Assembly (NCBI RefSeq): GCF_036556685.1
Contig: NZ_CP140614.1
Location: 1,736,001-1,800,000, forward strand
DNA length: 64,000 nt
Direction of reading: 5' to 3'
Source of the DNA: Sulfurospirillum sp. 1612
Lineage (GTDB): Bacteria > Campylobacterota > Campylobacteria > Campylobacterales > Sulfurospirillaceae
This document shows, one piece after another, positions 38,864-48,519 of the stretch. The notes below the pieces were generated by a model that was not told the origin of the DNA, did no database searches, and saw only the letters and a program-made list of their open reading frames with translations. Each line of letters begins with the position of its first letter. Position 1 is the stretch's first letter. A program made the position numbers and the translations under genes.

Positions 38864-39583
38864 CTAATCTGATAAATAATACTCTACCGTTGAGACAACA
38901 CGGACCTTCTTGATTTGTGGATTATTTTTGTCACGTTGTGTGATACTAAAGCTTCCCTGAGAGGCTCTCTTGATTTTGCCCAATTTGCTGTGTGAATCTA
39001 GAGCGAATTTCTCAGCTACTTCTCGAGCTTTTTTTGTGGCCTCTTCGATCATGCCGGGCTTGACTTCATTGAGACGCGAAAAGAGGTATTCGGTCCTAGA
39101 TTGATAATCATGGTTTGTAAAGACAATACCCTCTTTGCCAAGTGAGGATAATGCGCTCATGATCGCACGCACTTTCTCGACATGTTTGGAATAAACAGTG
39201 ACTGTTTGCGAGGCGATATATCGAAAGTTTGGTTTTGTATTGTTGCCATATTCTTGCGCCGATTTATCCGTGATTGAGGGAGTTGAGAGTGTGATTTCAT
39301 CGGATTTTATACCATGAGTCAGTAAAAAAGATTTGATTTTTTGTGTATCTTTTTCGACCGATTCATACAGTTGGCTCAAGTTGTTGCTCGCAGAGGTAAA
39401 TTGTATCGGCCAGATGACAATATCTGCGGGGTACTCACGCTCGGAGAGCCCTTTGACGGTGACACTGCGATCAAATTGTTTGTATTGAATCAGTGCGTTG
39501 GAGAGCAAATATCCCAAAGAAGAGAGCCCAAGGAAGATAAAAATCCCTAAAATGAAAAAACTGATACGTTGATTTTGTGACAT
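38864..39583 (-). CDS. SIMPL-domain (DUF541) protein
   Basis: The 239-aa protein has an N-terminal membrane segment or signal (residues ~8-30) followed by the SIMPL domain: SVTVKGLSEREYPADI, then conserved strands, and the C-terminal part with ATKKAREVAEKFALDSHSKLGKI. The family is periplasmic or membrane-anchored and its function is poorly known. It lies next to the polysaccharide cluster but 12 nt after the WbpL-like gene, in the same direction, so it may be its last co-transcribed gene. Confidence 0.85.
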   Translation of the reverse strand: MSQNQRISFFILGIFIFLGLSSLGYLLSNALIQYKQFDRSVTVKGLSEREYPADIVIWPIQFTSASNNLSQLYESVEKDTQKIKSFLLTHGIKSDEITLSTPSITDKSAQEYGNNTKPNFRYIASQTVTVYSKHVEKVRAIMSALSSLGKEGIVFTNHDYQSRTEYLFSRLNEVKPGMIEEATKKAREVAEKFALDSHSKLGKIKRASQGSFSITQRDKNNPQIKKVRVVSTVEYYLSD

Positions 39584-39595
39584 GAAAATCTCCTG

Positions 39596-40558
39596 TTATT
39601 GAAATGGTTTTTGCGCATCGATCCATCGGATGCATGCATACAACATCATCATCACCAAAGCAAAAGCGATGAAGATACTAGGACTAAAGTATACCAAAAG
39701 CAAGGAGGTGATGTTGATCATGATAGAGGCCAACACGACTTTGCTATGACTCCATCCGCTTTGATTCAATCGCTGATAGGCATGCTTTTTGTGGGCGATG
39801 CTCAGTCGTTCGCCATTTTTGAATCGTCTCAAAAGTGTGAGCGTTGCATCGAACCAAAATGCTCCAAATAAAATAATCCAAATCCAAAAGTTTAAACTCG
39901 ATTGATTGGCATAATAAATCGTAAAGATGGCAACATTGTAGCCCAAAAGTGTGCTGCCCACATCGCCCATGAATATCTTCGCCCGATGCCAGTTCCAAAA
40001 TAAAAATCCCAAAACCGCCACGGCCAAAACCAAGAAATGGCTCCCGCCAAAGAGCAAAAAGGCCGCCAAAGATAAAAACAGCGCTTCACTACCAGCATAC
40101 CCATCAATCCCATCTAAAAAGTTATAAAGATTGATAAACCAGATGATTAAGAAAAATGCGAAAAGATTGGTAACGATGGGATTATCAATCGTAAAAAGCC
40201 CCAGATTGAGCGTCGAAAATCCACCCAAGCAGTACAGCCCCAACACCGCGACAATGGCTTGTACGGCCAAGCGACTCTTCGCTTTGAGAGTAAAGAGATC
40301 ATCCAGATAAGAAACACCCGAGATAAGCATCCCCACCAAAAGCGCATCAAAAAGCGTTTTGGGTATATCATGATGATAATATAAAAAGAGTATTCCTGCA
40401 AACCAAGTCAGCGCAATCGCGATTCCACCGCCATGAGGCGTCGGAGTGGTGTGTGAACTGCGCGCATTGGGGATATCAAGCAGCGACTTTTTAATCGCAT
40501 AGTTTTTGATTATATAGGTCAGAAAAAATGAAATGAGAAATAAAAGCAAATAAATCAT
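39596..40558 (-). CDS. WbpL-like polyprenyl-phosphate sugar-1-phosphate transferase
   Basis: A multi-pass MraY/WecA-superfamily protein of 320 aa. It shows HGGGIA near residue 42, the DD pair in SYLDDLF, NLYNFLDGIDGYAGSEA, GDVGSTLLG and the C-terminal HAYQRL block, which is the WbpL variant (WecA types have HHxL instead). It starts a lipid-linked oligosaccharide, probably with an N-acetylated 6-deoxyhexosamine. The SDR gene upstream overlaps it by 4 bp, as in the wbpV-wbpL pairing of Pseudomonas. Confidence 0.85.
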   Translation of the reverse strand: MIYLLLFLISFFLTYIIKNYAIKKSLLDIPNARSSHTTPTPHGGGIAIALTWFAGILFLYYHHDIPKTLFDALLVGMLISGVSYLDDLFTLKAKSRLAVQAIVAVLGLYCLGGFSTLNLGLFTIDNPIVTNLFAFFLIIWFINLYNFLDGIDGYAGSEALFLSLAAFLLFGGSHFLVLAVAVLGFLFWNWHRAKIFMGDVGSTLLGYNVAIFTIYYANQSSLNFWIWIILFGAFWFDATLTLLRRFKNGERLSIAHKKHAYQRLNQSGWSHSKVVLASIMINITSLLLVYFSPSIFIAFALVMMMLYACIRWIDAQKPFQ

Positions 40559-41409
40559 ATTTTATTCCCCATCATCAGAGCAATCCCCTCTTGGGTGCTG
40601 TAAGGATTTCTCAGATTTAGTTTTGCTTTGGTCTGGCTATTGTCAACCACGAGATTGCCGTAGAGTCTTTTGTGAAAGGATGGTTTTAAAAGCTTTAGGG
40701 CATTTTCAAAAAAAGGTATTTTGATGAGATATATGGTCTTGTCAAGATTTTTGGCAATCTGAGTGATCAGTGCGCTCGTACTAATCGGCGCATCATCACT
40801 CGCTAAAAAAATACCGCTAGCTTTTTGCCCAATCACCGCATCGATCAAGTGACACAGATTGCCGATGTAGATGAAGCTTCTTTTGTTGGGAATATTGCCC
40901 AAGGGTAGGATCGGCACTTTTTTCACCAAATCGATGAGATTTTTGATATTGGCTTTGACGCCGTATCCATAGACAATCGGCGTCCGGATGATACTCACAT
41001 GAAAGTTTTCATCTTGGAGCTTTTGTAGCTCAAGTTCAGCTTTGAGTTTGCTTTTGCCATACTCATCTTCAGGATGACAAGCGCTATCTTCACGATATAC
41101 CTCATCGCTCTCTTCCCCATACACTTTCACCGTGCTCATGAAAATAAACTGCGCCACGCCGCCCTCTTTGGCTTTTTTCGCAAGCGCTAAAGTCTGCGTG
41201 ACATTGATTCGCTCGTAGGCTTCGGCACTCGCACCACCCATCTGATGCACAAGAGCTGAGAGATGGAGCACGACATCTATATCGCTTACATGTAAACTTT
41301 TAAAATCATCTTTTAAAAAGGAAAATCTTGTGATATCGCAACTATCGCTGTATTTATTGATAAAATAGCTGCCAACAAAACCGCTTGAGCCTGTGATGAG
41401 CAACTTCAT
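40555..41409 (-). CDS. SDR-family sugar nucleotide epimerase/reductase (WbpV-like)
   Basis: An extended SDR of 284 aa: GSSGFVGSYF (NAD binding), STVKVYG and EYGKSK (catalytic YxxxK). Its pairing with a WbpL-type transferase suggests it makes UDP-D-QuiNAc or UDP-D-FucNAc from the 4-keto intermediate, the role of WbpV; this is inference from context. The start at 41409 is chosen because it gives an ATGA overlap with the GT2 upstream and the standard MKLLITGSSG N-terminus. Confidence 0.75.
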   Translation of the reverse strand: MKLLITGSSGFVGSYFINKYSDSCDITRFSFLKDDFKSLHVSDIDVVLHLSALVHQMGGASAEAYERINVTQTLALAKKAKEGGVAQFIFMSTVKVYGEESDEVYREDSACHPEDEYGKSKLKAELELQKLQDENFHVSIIRTPIVYGYGVKANIKNLIDLVKKVPILPLGNIPNKRSFIYIGNLCHLIDAVIGQKASGIFLASDDAPISTSALITQIAKNLDKTIYLIKIPFFENALKLLKPSFHKRLYGNLVVDNSQTKAKLNLRNPYSTQEGIALMMGNKI

Positions 41410-42347
41410 TTTTGATTGCCTTCCAACCACCGCATAAAATTCAATTCATAGCTTTCTTTATGCTGTTTTACAATAGTATCTAATATAAATCCACTGAACA
41501 ATGACACAATTGATATCAGCATTAAGCCAACGGATAAGATAGCAGAAGGGACTTTTTTGATATATGAGGTATCAATAAATTCATTAATAACAGGAATTCC
41601 CACGGCCAGACTCAATACAAAAAACAATAATGACAATATCGTGAAGAAAGCTAAAGGTTTATAATCTTTGAATAACCAAAATATCGTTTTAATTACAAGC
41701 ATGCCATCACTAAATGTATGCAACTTAGAGAAACTTCCCTTGGGTCTATCCCTGTATTCTATAGGTATCTCTTTTAATAAAAAGTTTTTATCTAGTGCAT
41801 GCAACGTCATTTCGGTTTCAATCTCAAAACCACCGCTATGAATAGCAATATTTTTAACAAATTTTTTATTAAATACCCGATAACCACTCATGATATCTTT
41901 GAGCTCGGCATGAAATAATTTATTTATCATACTTTTTACTAAATTATTACCAAAATTATGTAATGGACGTTTATTTTCATCTTTGTAGGCTCCGCTACTA
42001 TGCCGATCGCCTACCACCATGTCCGCTTCATTATCAATAATTGGTTGTATCAGTTGATTAATAAACTTAGCAGGATAGGTGTCATCTCCATCTATCATGA
42101 TATAAATATCTGAATCAATATCTCTAAACATTGATTTCACCACATGACCTTTGCCTTGCCTTTTTTCTGTTTTGATGATCGCACCATTTGCTCTTGCATG
42201 TTTCATCGAATCATCGGTAGAATTATTATCATATACATATATCTTAGCTTTTGGTAACTCTTTTTGAAAATCTTTGATGACTTTAGCGATTGTCAATTCC
42301 TCATTAAAACAAGGTATCAATATTGCAATTTCTTCTTTTGGATTCAT
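41406..42347 (-). CDS. GtrB-like polyprenyl-phosphate glycosyltransferase (GT2 with two C-terminal helices)
   Basis: A 313-aa protein. The GT2 domain shows ILIPCFNEELTIAKV, DNNSTD, IDGDDTYP (the DxD-type metal site) and DIMSGYRVFNKKF. Two membrane helices follow at ~232-252 and ~270-295. This is the GtrB/DPM1 architecture that loads a sugar on undecaprenyl phosphate. It lies just downstream of a GtrA-like flippase and a GT-C transferase, forming a Gtr-type cassette. Confidence 0.85.
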   Translation of the reverse strand: MNPKEEIAILIPCFNEELTIAKVIKDFQKELPKAKIYVYDNNSTDDSMKHARANGAIIKTEKRQGKGHVVKSMFRDIDSDIYIMIDGDDTYPAKFINQLIQPIIDNEADMVVGDRHSSGAYKDENKRPLHNFGNNLVKSMINKLFHAELKDIMSGYRVFNKKFVKNIAIHSGGFEIETEMTLHALDKNFLLKEIPIEYRDRPKGSFSKLHTFSDGMLVIKTIFWLFKDYKPLAFFTILSLLFFVLSLAVGIPVINEFIDTSYIKKVPSAILSVGLMLISIVSLFSGFILDTIVKQHKESYELNFMRWLEGNQK

Positions 42348-42397
42348 GTTACCCTCACGATTATCATTGGTTTTTTATATTATAACTAATGGATACT

Positions 42398-42775
42398 TCA
42401 ATTTTTAAAAACAAATTCTCTATTTAAATAAAAAGATGCAACCGCACATGGAAAAATTGCTAAAAACCCTGCTATATAATAATTTTCTATCAATATATGA
42501 AATAATTTTATCAATAACAAATTGAGACAAAACAATACAATATATACCCCAATAAATTTAAAGATCAGCCTTGTGTCATCATTATAAAACACATATTTAC
42601 CAAAACTTTTAAAATTAAATAATACTCCAAGGATCGTTGCTAAAGCTACGGAGATTTTATAATCAAATCCCAAGAACAGGAACAAACTGTATAAAGTATA
42701 ATAAACAATCGTATTCATCACTCCCACAATAAGAAATCTCATAACTTGATGATTGAACATGTATTTTACCTTCAT
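42398..42775 (-). CDS. GtrA-family membrane protein (putative polyprenyl-P-sugar flippase)
   Basis: A small (125 aa) four-helix protein with the family opening RFLIVGVMNTIVYYTLYSLF and a C-terminal NREFVFKN. GtrA members are thought to flip polyprenyl-phosphate-linked sugars. The start overlaps the stop of the GT-C gene by 4 bp, and the GtrB-like gene follows after 50 nt. Confidence 0.85.
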   Translation of the reverse strand: MKVKYMFNHQVMRFLIVGVMNTIVYYTLYSLFLFLGFDYKISVALATILGVLFNFKSFGKYVFYNDDTRLIFKFIGVYIVLFCLNLLLIKLFHILIENYYIAGFLAIFPCAVASFYLNREFVFKN

Positions 42776-44649
42776 ATTATGGGTTTTAGCTGAAATGAAT
42801 GGCCATCTAAGTTAACTTTGTATAAGACAAAAATATGCTTTTTGTCTTTGGCTTTTAAAAGCATTTTACTTTTATCAAAAATCTCCTTGTTCAAAGAAGC
42901 AAACCAAATATAATCGTATTGACTAAATATTTCTATCATCTGCTCTGGTGTTTTATCGGCAAATGTAGCTTTACTGATAGTTGCTCTTGTTGGGATGAGT
43001 GAATATTTTAGGATATTGTTTAGACTACCATTATTTTTGATGGGGAAGATGACAAATAGTTTCTTCTTTTGAGGTACTTTGCTGACAATATTTTTTGTTG
43101 CTAAATCGACATTTTTTCTAAAACCATTTTCTAATTGTGAATACAATGGCTTCATGTAAGGTTTGGTAATCACGATAAGCGCAATTAATATAGCACACAT
43201 CGCAAAAAACTGTCTCATGGTGGAACTTTTATCTTGAAACAGAGGCAGTAACAAACTAAATTGGACTACAAGTATCGGTAAAATAATAGTGTTGATATAT
43301 CTAACATATGAGGGGATCCTAAGTCCTCCAGTACCAAATCCATTGCGATAACTTAGATACAATAGCCCCACATGAATCGCAAAAATAACGATCAAAAATA
43401 GATTAATGATAATAAGATTGAGATTTCTTTCACTTTTTTTTGTGCTAAAATAAACAACGATAGAAAAAAGAAGTATCAAAAAGAATACACCCAAACCTGT
43501 CAATTTTAGAGTATCTTTATAGGTAGGCATGATGCCGAAACTAAATTCATTGTAATTGAGTGAATTTTGGTTTTTGCTGACTTGTTGTGAAACAAATACA
43601 TGGGAAAATCTACGACTGATTTCAGCTTCCATTTGCTCCGTTTTGGGGCTAAGAGGCTCTGTCATATGCGTGATAATTTGACCCATCGTAATACCATTGT
43701 TGTGGATACCTTCTGATTCTTGTCTAATATTCCAAGCTTTAAATGCAGCAAAAACTAGAATAAAAAGGATAACAAGAGTGGCAATCGTTTTTTTATTATT
43801 TTTGATACTTTGAAGATAGGATACTTGATTTTCTCGTGAGGAATTGATAATATGAACAATAAAGACAAAGCCTAGGAAAAATAAATCCAATATAAAGCCC
43901 ACTTCTTTGATCAGGTTCAGCGCAAGCAATGGAAAGATAAATAAATACAAATTTTTAATCGAGAATTTTTCATCTATAAAACTCAAAATCAATCCCGCAA
44001 ACACGGCACCGACAACATGGTCCACATAAATCGAGCTAAAACCATGTCCAAAATCTGCAAAGAGAACCATCTGAACGACAAAAATCAAGCCGATCCAGTG
44101 GATTTGTTTAAAAGACAATCTCTCATACATCATCAAGGTAGCACTAAAGAGTATCAAAAAATATGCGAAATACAAGCCTCCTTCACTAAAACCAATGGGC
44201 TTAATGATAAAATAATCCCATATCGATATCCCAGGAGGATAGCTCAAATTTGCAGCAACACTGGATGCATCATAAAAATGATCAAAATAATACATCTCTT
44301 TTATAAATGCACCCCAATGTGAATACTCATCCCAAAAAAACAAATGCGCATCTTTCATCAAATAGAGATAAATCACACTACAAAAAACAAACATCATAAA
44401 AGGCACAGATTTCATTGCTTGAAGCATTTTAGTTTGAAACTTTAAGGCTAAAAATAAAAAAAGCACGAACCCAAAATAAAAAAGTAAATAAGCTCCATAT
44501 TTCAAAACATCAAACATCCCAAAAATATAGAGGACAGAGATAATCGCAGAAATGGAAAAAAATATTGAAACGGACACGGATTTTCTAAAATAAATATAGA
44601 AAATCGATGCATACCCAAAGATTGGTAATAACGAAATCATCGCTGTCAT
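42772..44649 (-). CDS. Large membrane glycosyltransferase, GT-C type (GtrC-like role)
   Basis: A 625-aa protein with at least 12 hydrophobic segments and a long first external loop containing FFWDEYSHWGAF; the Asp-Glu pair in this loop is the catalytic hallmark of GT-C enzymes that use polyprenyl-phosphate sugars. A C-terminal soluble part (residues ~500-625) follows. Together with the GtrA- and GtrB-like genes immediately downstream it would add a side sugar to a periplasmic glycan. A Wzy polymerase is the alternative, but the DE loop argues against it. Confidence 0.7.
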   Translation of the reverse strand: MTAMISLLPIFGYASIFYIYFRKSVSVSIFFSISAIISVLYIFGMFDVLKYGAYLLFYFGFVLFLFLALKFQTKMLQAMKSVPFMMFVFCSVIYLYLMKDAHLFFWDEYSHWGAFIKEMYYFDHFYDASSVAANLSYPPGISIWDYFIIKPIGFSEGGLYFAYFLILFSATLMMYERLSFKQIHWIGLIFVVQMVLFADFGHGFSSIYVDHVVGAVFAGLILSFIDEKFSIKNLYLFIFPLLALNLIKEVGFILDLFFLGFVFIVHIINSSRENQVSYLQSIKNNKKTIATLVILFILVFAAFKAWNIRQESEGIHNNGITMGQIITHMTEPLSPKTEQMEAEISRRFSHVFVSQQVSKNQNSLNYNEFSFGIMPTYKDTLKLTGLGVFFLILLFSIVVYFSTKKSERNLNLIIINLFLIVIFAIHVGLLYLSYRNGFGTGGLRIPSYVRYINTIILPILVVQFSLLLPLFQDKSSTMRQFFAMCAILIALIVITKPYMKPLYSQLENGFRKNVDLATKNIVSKVPQKKKLFVIFPIKNNGSLNNILKYSLIPTRATISKATFADKTPEQMIEIFSQYDYIWFASLNKEIFDKSKMLLKAKDKKHIFVLYKVNLDGHSFQLKPII

Positions 44650-44674
44650 AATTTTACTCCTAGTATTAAAATTT

Positions 44675-45424
44675 TCATCTTTGAAACAATCCTAATATTT
44701 TTCGAGGATATTTTGATAACACCATAAACCAGTTGGTGTATATATTATTTTCTTTGCAAGCACGGATAATCTCTTTATTTAATATATAATTACTTTTAAG
44801 CCCTTGCGTGCTAATACCACCTATTCTCATCTTTATTATTGGTTCTTTTAGATAACTATAGCTAATAGAGTATTTTGCTAAAAATCTGGTTAAGATTTCA
44901 TAATCTGCAGCTATTTTATAATCTGTTTTAAATACACCATATTTTCTGTAATATTTTCTTTTCACAAAGAATGTAGGATGTGCAGGCATCCATCCATAAG
45001 CGAATTTGGAAGGGGTAAAATAACTACTATCATAATATCTCACCACTTTATTGACATCATCTGGCTTTACATAAACCAAATCAGCAAATACACTATCCAC
45101 ATGCTTGGATTCAAATTCTTTTGCAATTTTTTCTATCACGAACTCATCTGTATAGAAATCATCACTGTTGAGGATACCGATAGCATCACCGGTGGCCAAT
45201 GCAATCCCTTTATTCATAGCATCATAAAGCCCTTTATCCGATTCACTCACAAATTTTGAGATTCTATCTCCATAACTTTGTATTATTTCAACAGTTCCAT
45301 CAGTACTCGCACCATCAATCACGATATATTCTATATCTTTATATGTTTGATTTAAAACTGAGTCTATTGCATCTTGTATAGTATTTTTATTATTCCAGAC
45401 TACTGTGATGATTGATATTTTCAT
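44675..45424 (-). CDS. Family 2 glycosyltransferase
   Basis: A GT2 of 249 aa (WcaE-like size): ISIITVVWNNKNTIQDAIDSVLNQTY, IDGASTDGT, the metal site LNSDDFY (residues ~87) and WMPAHPTFFVKR. No membrane helix, so it acts at the inner face of the membrane. Sugar and acceptor are unknown. It overlaps the GT4 upstream by 4 bp. Confidence 0.88.
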   Translation of the reverse strand: MKISIITVVWNNKNTIQDAIDSVLNQTYKDIEYIVIDGASTDGTVEIIQSYGDRISKFVSESDKGLYDAMNKGIALATGDAIGILNSDDFYTDEFVIEKIAKEFESKHVDSVFADLVYVKPDDVNKVVRYYDSSYFTPSKFAYGWMPAHPTFFVKRKYYRKYGVFKTDYKIAADYEILTRFLAKYSISYSYLKEPIIKMRIGGISTQGLKSNYILNKEIIRACKENNIYTNWFMVLSKYPRKILGLFQR

Positions 45425-46569
45425 TTGTTTTCCAATATATTTTTATATATCTTAATTTGCTTTTCTATTACACAATCATTTTCATAAAATCTTGCTGTAT
45501 TATTAGCATTTACACTTAAAGTTTCATACTCTTTATAATCAAAAGATTTTTCTATAATTTTTTTTAATTCATTAACTTCACTCAAAAAACCATTTATACC
45601 ATCATCTATAAAATCTCTACGAGTTCCTATATCAAAACCTATAACTGGAACACCAAAACTCATAGCTTCTATGATAGTTAACCCAAATGTTTCATACAAT
45701 AGAGAAGGTTGTATCAAATACTTTGACTTTGATATTGTTTTAAGAGTTTCTTCTCTTGAGCACTTGCCTTTAAACATAATATTTTTCTTTGTATATTTTG
45801 CTCTTAATTCTTCTTCTATATCTCCACCACCTATAATAGTCAAGATATATTTTTCATCCAATTCATCCCATATTCTCAAAAGCTCAAAAATACCTTTAGA
45901 CTCTTCAAGCCTTCCTACATAGATGTAACCATTTTTATCTTTAGATATATCAACTGAAATATTTAAACTATTTGGCTTTAAAATGATTTGACTCTCTTTT
46001 ATTCCTAATAATTGTACTTTTTCTTTTTGAAAATTTGTCAACACAAAAAAATAATCAATATTATCAAATACATTAGTAGCCCTATAATACCAAAAAGAAA
46101 ATTGAGCTAGTAGACTTTGGATGAGAGATTTTCTAAAACATTTATTGAAAATCCCTTTTAACGAAAACCTATTTTTTGTACATAGTTCACATATGCCAAA
46201 TCCATCCCTATAAAATACACCAGATATACACCAAAGTCTATAATTATGTAAGGTATGAACAACTTTAGCTCCAGCATCTTTTGCAGCTATAAAAGCACTA
46301 GGAGTAAGTAGTGGATAAAAGTTATGTACATGTACTAAATCTACATTATTATCCTCAACAATACTTCTTATTTCTTTATAATATTTCTTTGAAAACCAAA
46401 TTCCAAAAATTAATTTAAATTTGCTTATATCATCATTTGAAACTTCATAAGAGAGTACATTTTCTTTACCTAATTTCTTTTGTAAAGATTGTAATTCATT
46501 AACATAAACTATATCTTCTCCACCTATGTTGTTTGATTGGTATTTATTATGGATTATTAGGAGTTTCAT
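45421..46569 (-). CDS. Family 4 glycosyltransferase
   Basis: A 382-aa GT4 (GT-B fold). It has an N-terminal acceptor domain with HVHNFYPLLTP and HTLHNYRLWC, and a C-terminal donor domain with YVGRLEESKGI, KGKCSREETL and the EX7E-type motif in PSLLYETFGLTIIEAMSFGVPVI. The sequence is clearly AT-rich, as are its neighbours. It overlaps both neighbouring genes by 4 bp. Confidence 0.88.
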   Translation of the reverse strand: MKLLIIHNKYQSNNIGGEDIVYVNELQSLQKKLGKENVLSYEVSNDDISKFKLIFGIWFSKKYYKEIRSIVEDNNVDLVHVHNFYPLLTPSAFIAAKDAGAKVVHTLHNYRLWCISGVFYRDGFGICELCTKNRFSLKGIFNKCFRKSLIQSLLAQFSFWYYRATNVFDNIDYFFVLTNFQKEKVQLLGIKESQIILKPNSLNISVDISKDKNGYIYVGRLEESKGIFELLRIWDELDEKYILTIIGGGDIEEELRAKYTKKNIMFKGKCSREETLKTISKSKYLIQPSLLYETFGLTIIEAMSFGVPVIGFDIGTRRDFIDDGINGFLSEVNELKKIIEKSFDYKEYETLSVNANNTARFYENDCVIEKQIKIYKNILENK

Positions 46570-47591
46570 AGATATATTTGCACCTGTTCAGTATCTTTTT
46601 TTCTCACAGACAACTCATTAACAAAATGAACTAACTTCTGATAAATATTATCATCAATATTTAATATAGTGCTCTTCAAACTATTAGAATAGTCTAAATC
46701 AACAACATAGCCATTGACCTTATCTTTTATAAGCTCACTAGCACCACAGTTTTTACTAACGATCACAGGCATACCAAAGTATAATGCTTCTTCAACTACA
46801 AGTCCCCAAGGCTCAGCCATACTAGGCAATATAAAAATATCATTTATTTCAAAATACTGTTTTATCTTTTGATTTTCTACTTGACCTTCAAAAATTATAT
46901 TTGATTTTGCTTTGTCTTTTAGTTTTTGTTCCAATGGTCCTACTCCTACAACAGTTAGTGTAAGTTGCTCTAGTTCGTTAAAAATATCAATTAATAACTC
47001 AATATTCTTTTCAACTGAAAGTCTACCTATAAATAAAAATCTTTTTCTATACTCTTTTTTTATATTATCTATGTTTGGTTTGTTGATAATACCAACACCT
47101 TTTGTAATTTTTATTTCACTCTTATATTTTAGTGCTTTTAAAAGTTCTACATGAAGTTTTCCAGATGCAAAGACAGTTGATATACGACTTAAAAATATCT
47201 TTTTAATAAATCCTCTTATGCCACCTACTCTACTCTCATTTATAGTTGATTCTAGTGCTAAACAATTTTTTACTTTTGGATTTGTAAATATTAAGTACCA
47301 AAACTCTTTTAAGTCCCATCCACTGACTAAGAGTTTTTTATATTCTATTTGCTTTAGTAATTTTACTAATTTTTGTATATTTTCAATCACATCTCTTGCT
47401 TGAAAATCACCATCAAATAGTACTTTATATTTGAACTTTGCATTGTTAAGCACTATAAAGTCATCTGCTCTTTTTTCAGCCGTATTTGAAGCTATGAAAA
47501 CAACCAGTATATTTAAGTTTTTAGCTAGTTCATTATAAAGATTTACTTTATAAAATGCGGGGATATGAGTAACGATTATGTACTCATACAT
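46566..47591 (-). CDS. Family 4 glycosyltransferase
   Basis: A 341-aa GT4 with IVTHIPAFYKVNLYNELAKN at the N-terminus, the donor-domain opening FIGRLSVEKNIELLI and the EX7E motif PSMAEPWGLVVEEALYFGMPVIVS. It transfers a nucleotide sugar at the cytoplasmic face. Its start lies 8 bp inside the acyltransferase gene upstream; its end overlaps the next GT4 by 4 bp. Confidence 0.87.
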   Translation of the reverse strand: MYEYIIVTHIPAFYKVNLYNELAKNLNILVVFIASNTAEKRADDFIVLNNAKFKYKVLFDGDFQARDVIENIQKLVKLLKQIEYKKLLVSGWDLKEFWYLIFTNPKVKNCLALESTINESRVGGIRGFIKKIFLSRISTVFASGKLHVELLKALKYKSEIKITKGVGIINKPNIDNIKKEYRKRFLFIGRLSVEKNIELLIDIFNELEQLTLTVVGVGPLEQKLKDKAKSNIIFEGQVENQKIKQYFEINDIFILPSMAEPWGLVVEEALYFGMPVIVSKNCGASELIKDKVNGYVVDLDYSNSLKSTILNIDDNIYQKLVHFVNELSVRKKDTEQVQIYL

Positions 47592-48519
47592 ATTTTAGTA
47601 TTCCCCGATGAGCAAACTTTAATTTTATAAAGAGTAAACATTGAAGTAATGCTAGTGATATAAATAGCTTTAAGTACCAATCTCCAAAATGCAATTTTTC
47701 AACAACAATGTGAGCAATATTGTTTGTATATGGATGGATAATAAAAAGTAACATAGTGTTGCCTCCCCATAGTGTCAATATTTGACTTTTTATGTTTAGT
47801 TTTTTAAAGATGATTACTAAAGTTCCTACCATAGCTACTGCCCAAGCAATATTTAAAATAATGGGTCCATAACTTTTTGTTGACATATCTAAAGTAGGTA
47901 TACCAAATAAAAAATATGAACTTATTAGTAAAAAAGGCAATACATAAACTATTTTATTATCTTGATGGAATCTAAAAAATATATTTCCAATAAATACAAA
48001 TATTAAAGCATTCATAGCATTATCAATGCCAAAAGGTAAATCTATGTAAAAACTACTAATAAACACCGTAAAGACAAATACTAATTGAAGTAAAATATTT
48101 TGTATATATTTATTAAGAATAACTAAAATAACTCTTGCAAAAAACAAAGCTGGTAAGAACCATAGAACAAAGGCATAAGTATGTAAGAGTGATGTCATAT
48201 CCATCCAAATAAATGCTGCTTTAAACTCGTTTACGTAATCCAAAGCTTCTCTATGCAATGCTATTCGTTTTAAAGTTTCCATAATTAATCCCACGATAAC
48301 AAAGATAAAATATGGAATCATTAGTCTCTTAAAATCTTTGATAATCAATTCTTTGAGGCTCAAATCAAATCTAACAAAAAAACCAGCCAACATAAAAAAC
48401 AGAGGCATATGCCAAGAAAAGATAAAACTGCCAAAGGGTGAAGCAATATGCCCTAATATAACAGCTAAGATTCCTAAAGCTTTTATATTATCTATCCAAT
48501 TAATTTTTTGTTTAATCAT
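47584..48519 (-). CDS. Acyltransferase family 3 (OafA/WecH-like O-acetyltransferase)
   Basis: A 311-aa membrane protein with about ten helices. The opening NWIDNIKALGILAVILGHIASPFGSFIFSWHMPLFFMLAGFF is the family signature: the catalytic His in GHI and the HMPLFFMLAGFF block. It acetylates a sugar of the lipid-linked glycan using cytoplasmic acetyl-CoA. It overlaps the GT2 upstream by 8 bp. Confidence 0.9.
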   Translation of the reverse strand: MIKQKINWIDNIKALGILAVILGHIASPFGSFIFSWHMPLFFMLAGFFVRFDLSLKELIIKDFKRLMIPYFIFVIVGLIMETLKRIALHREALDYVNEFKAAFIWMDMTSLLHTYAFVLWFLPALFFARVILVILNKYIQNILLQLVFVFTVFISSFYIDLPFGIDNAMNALIFVFIGNIFFRFHQDNKIVYVLPFLLISSYFLFGIPTLDMSTKSYGPIILNIAWAVAMVGTLVIIFKKLNIKSQILTLWGGNTMLLFIIHPYTNNIAHIVVEKLHFGDWYLKLFISLALLQCLLFIKLKFAHRGILKYV

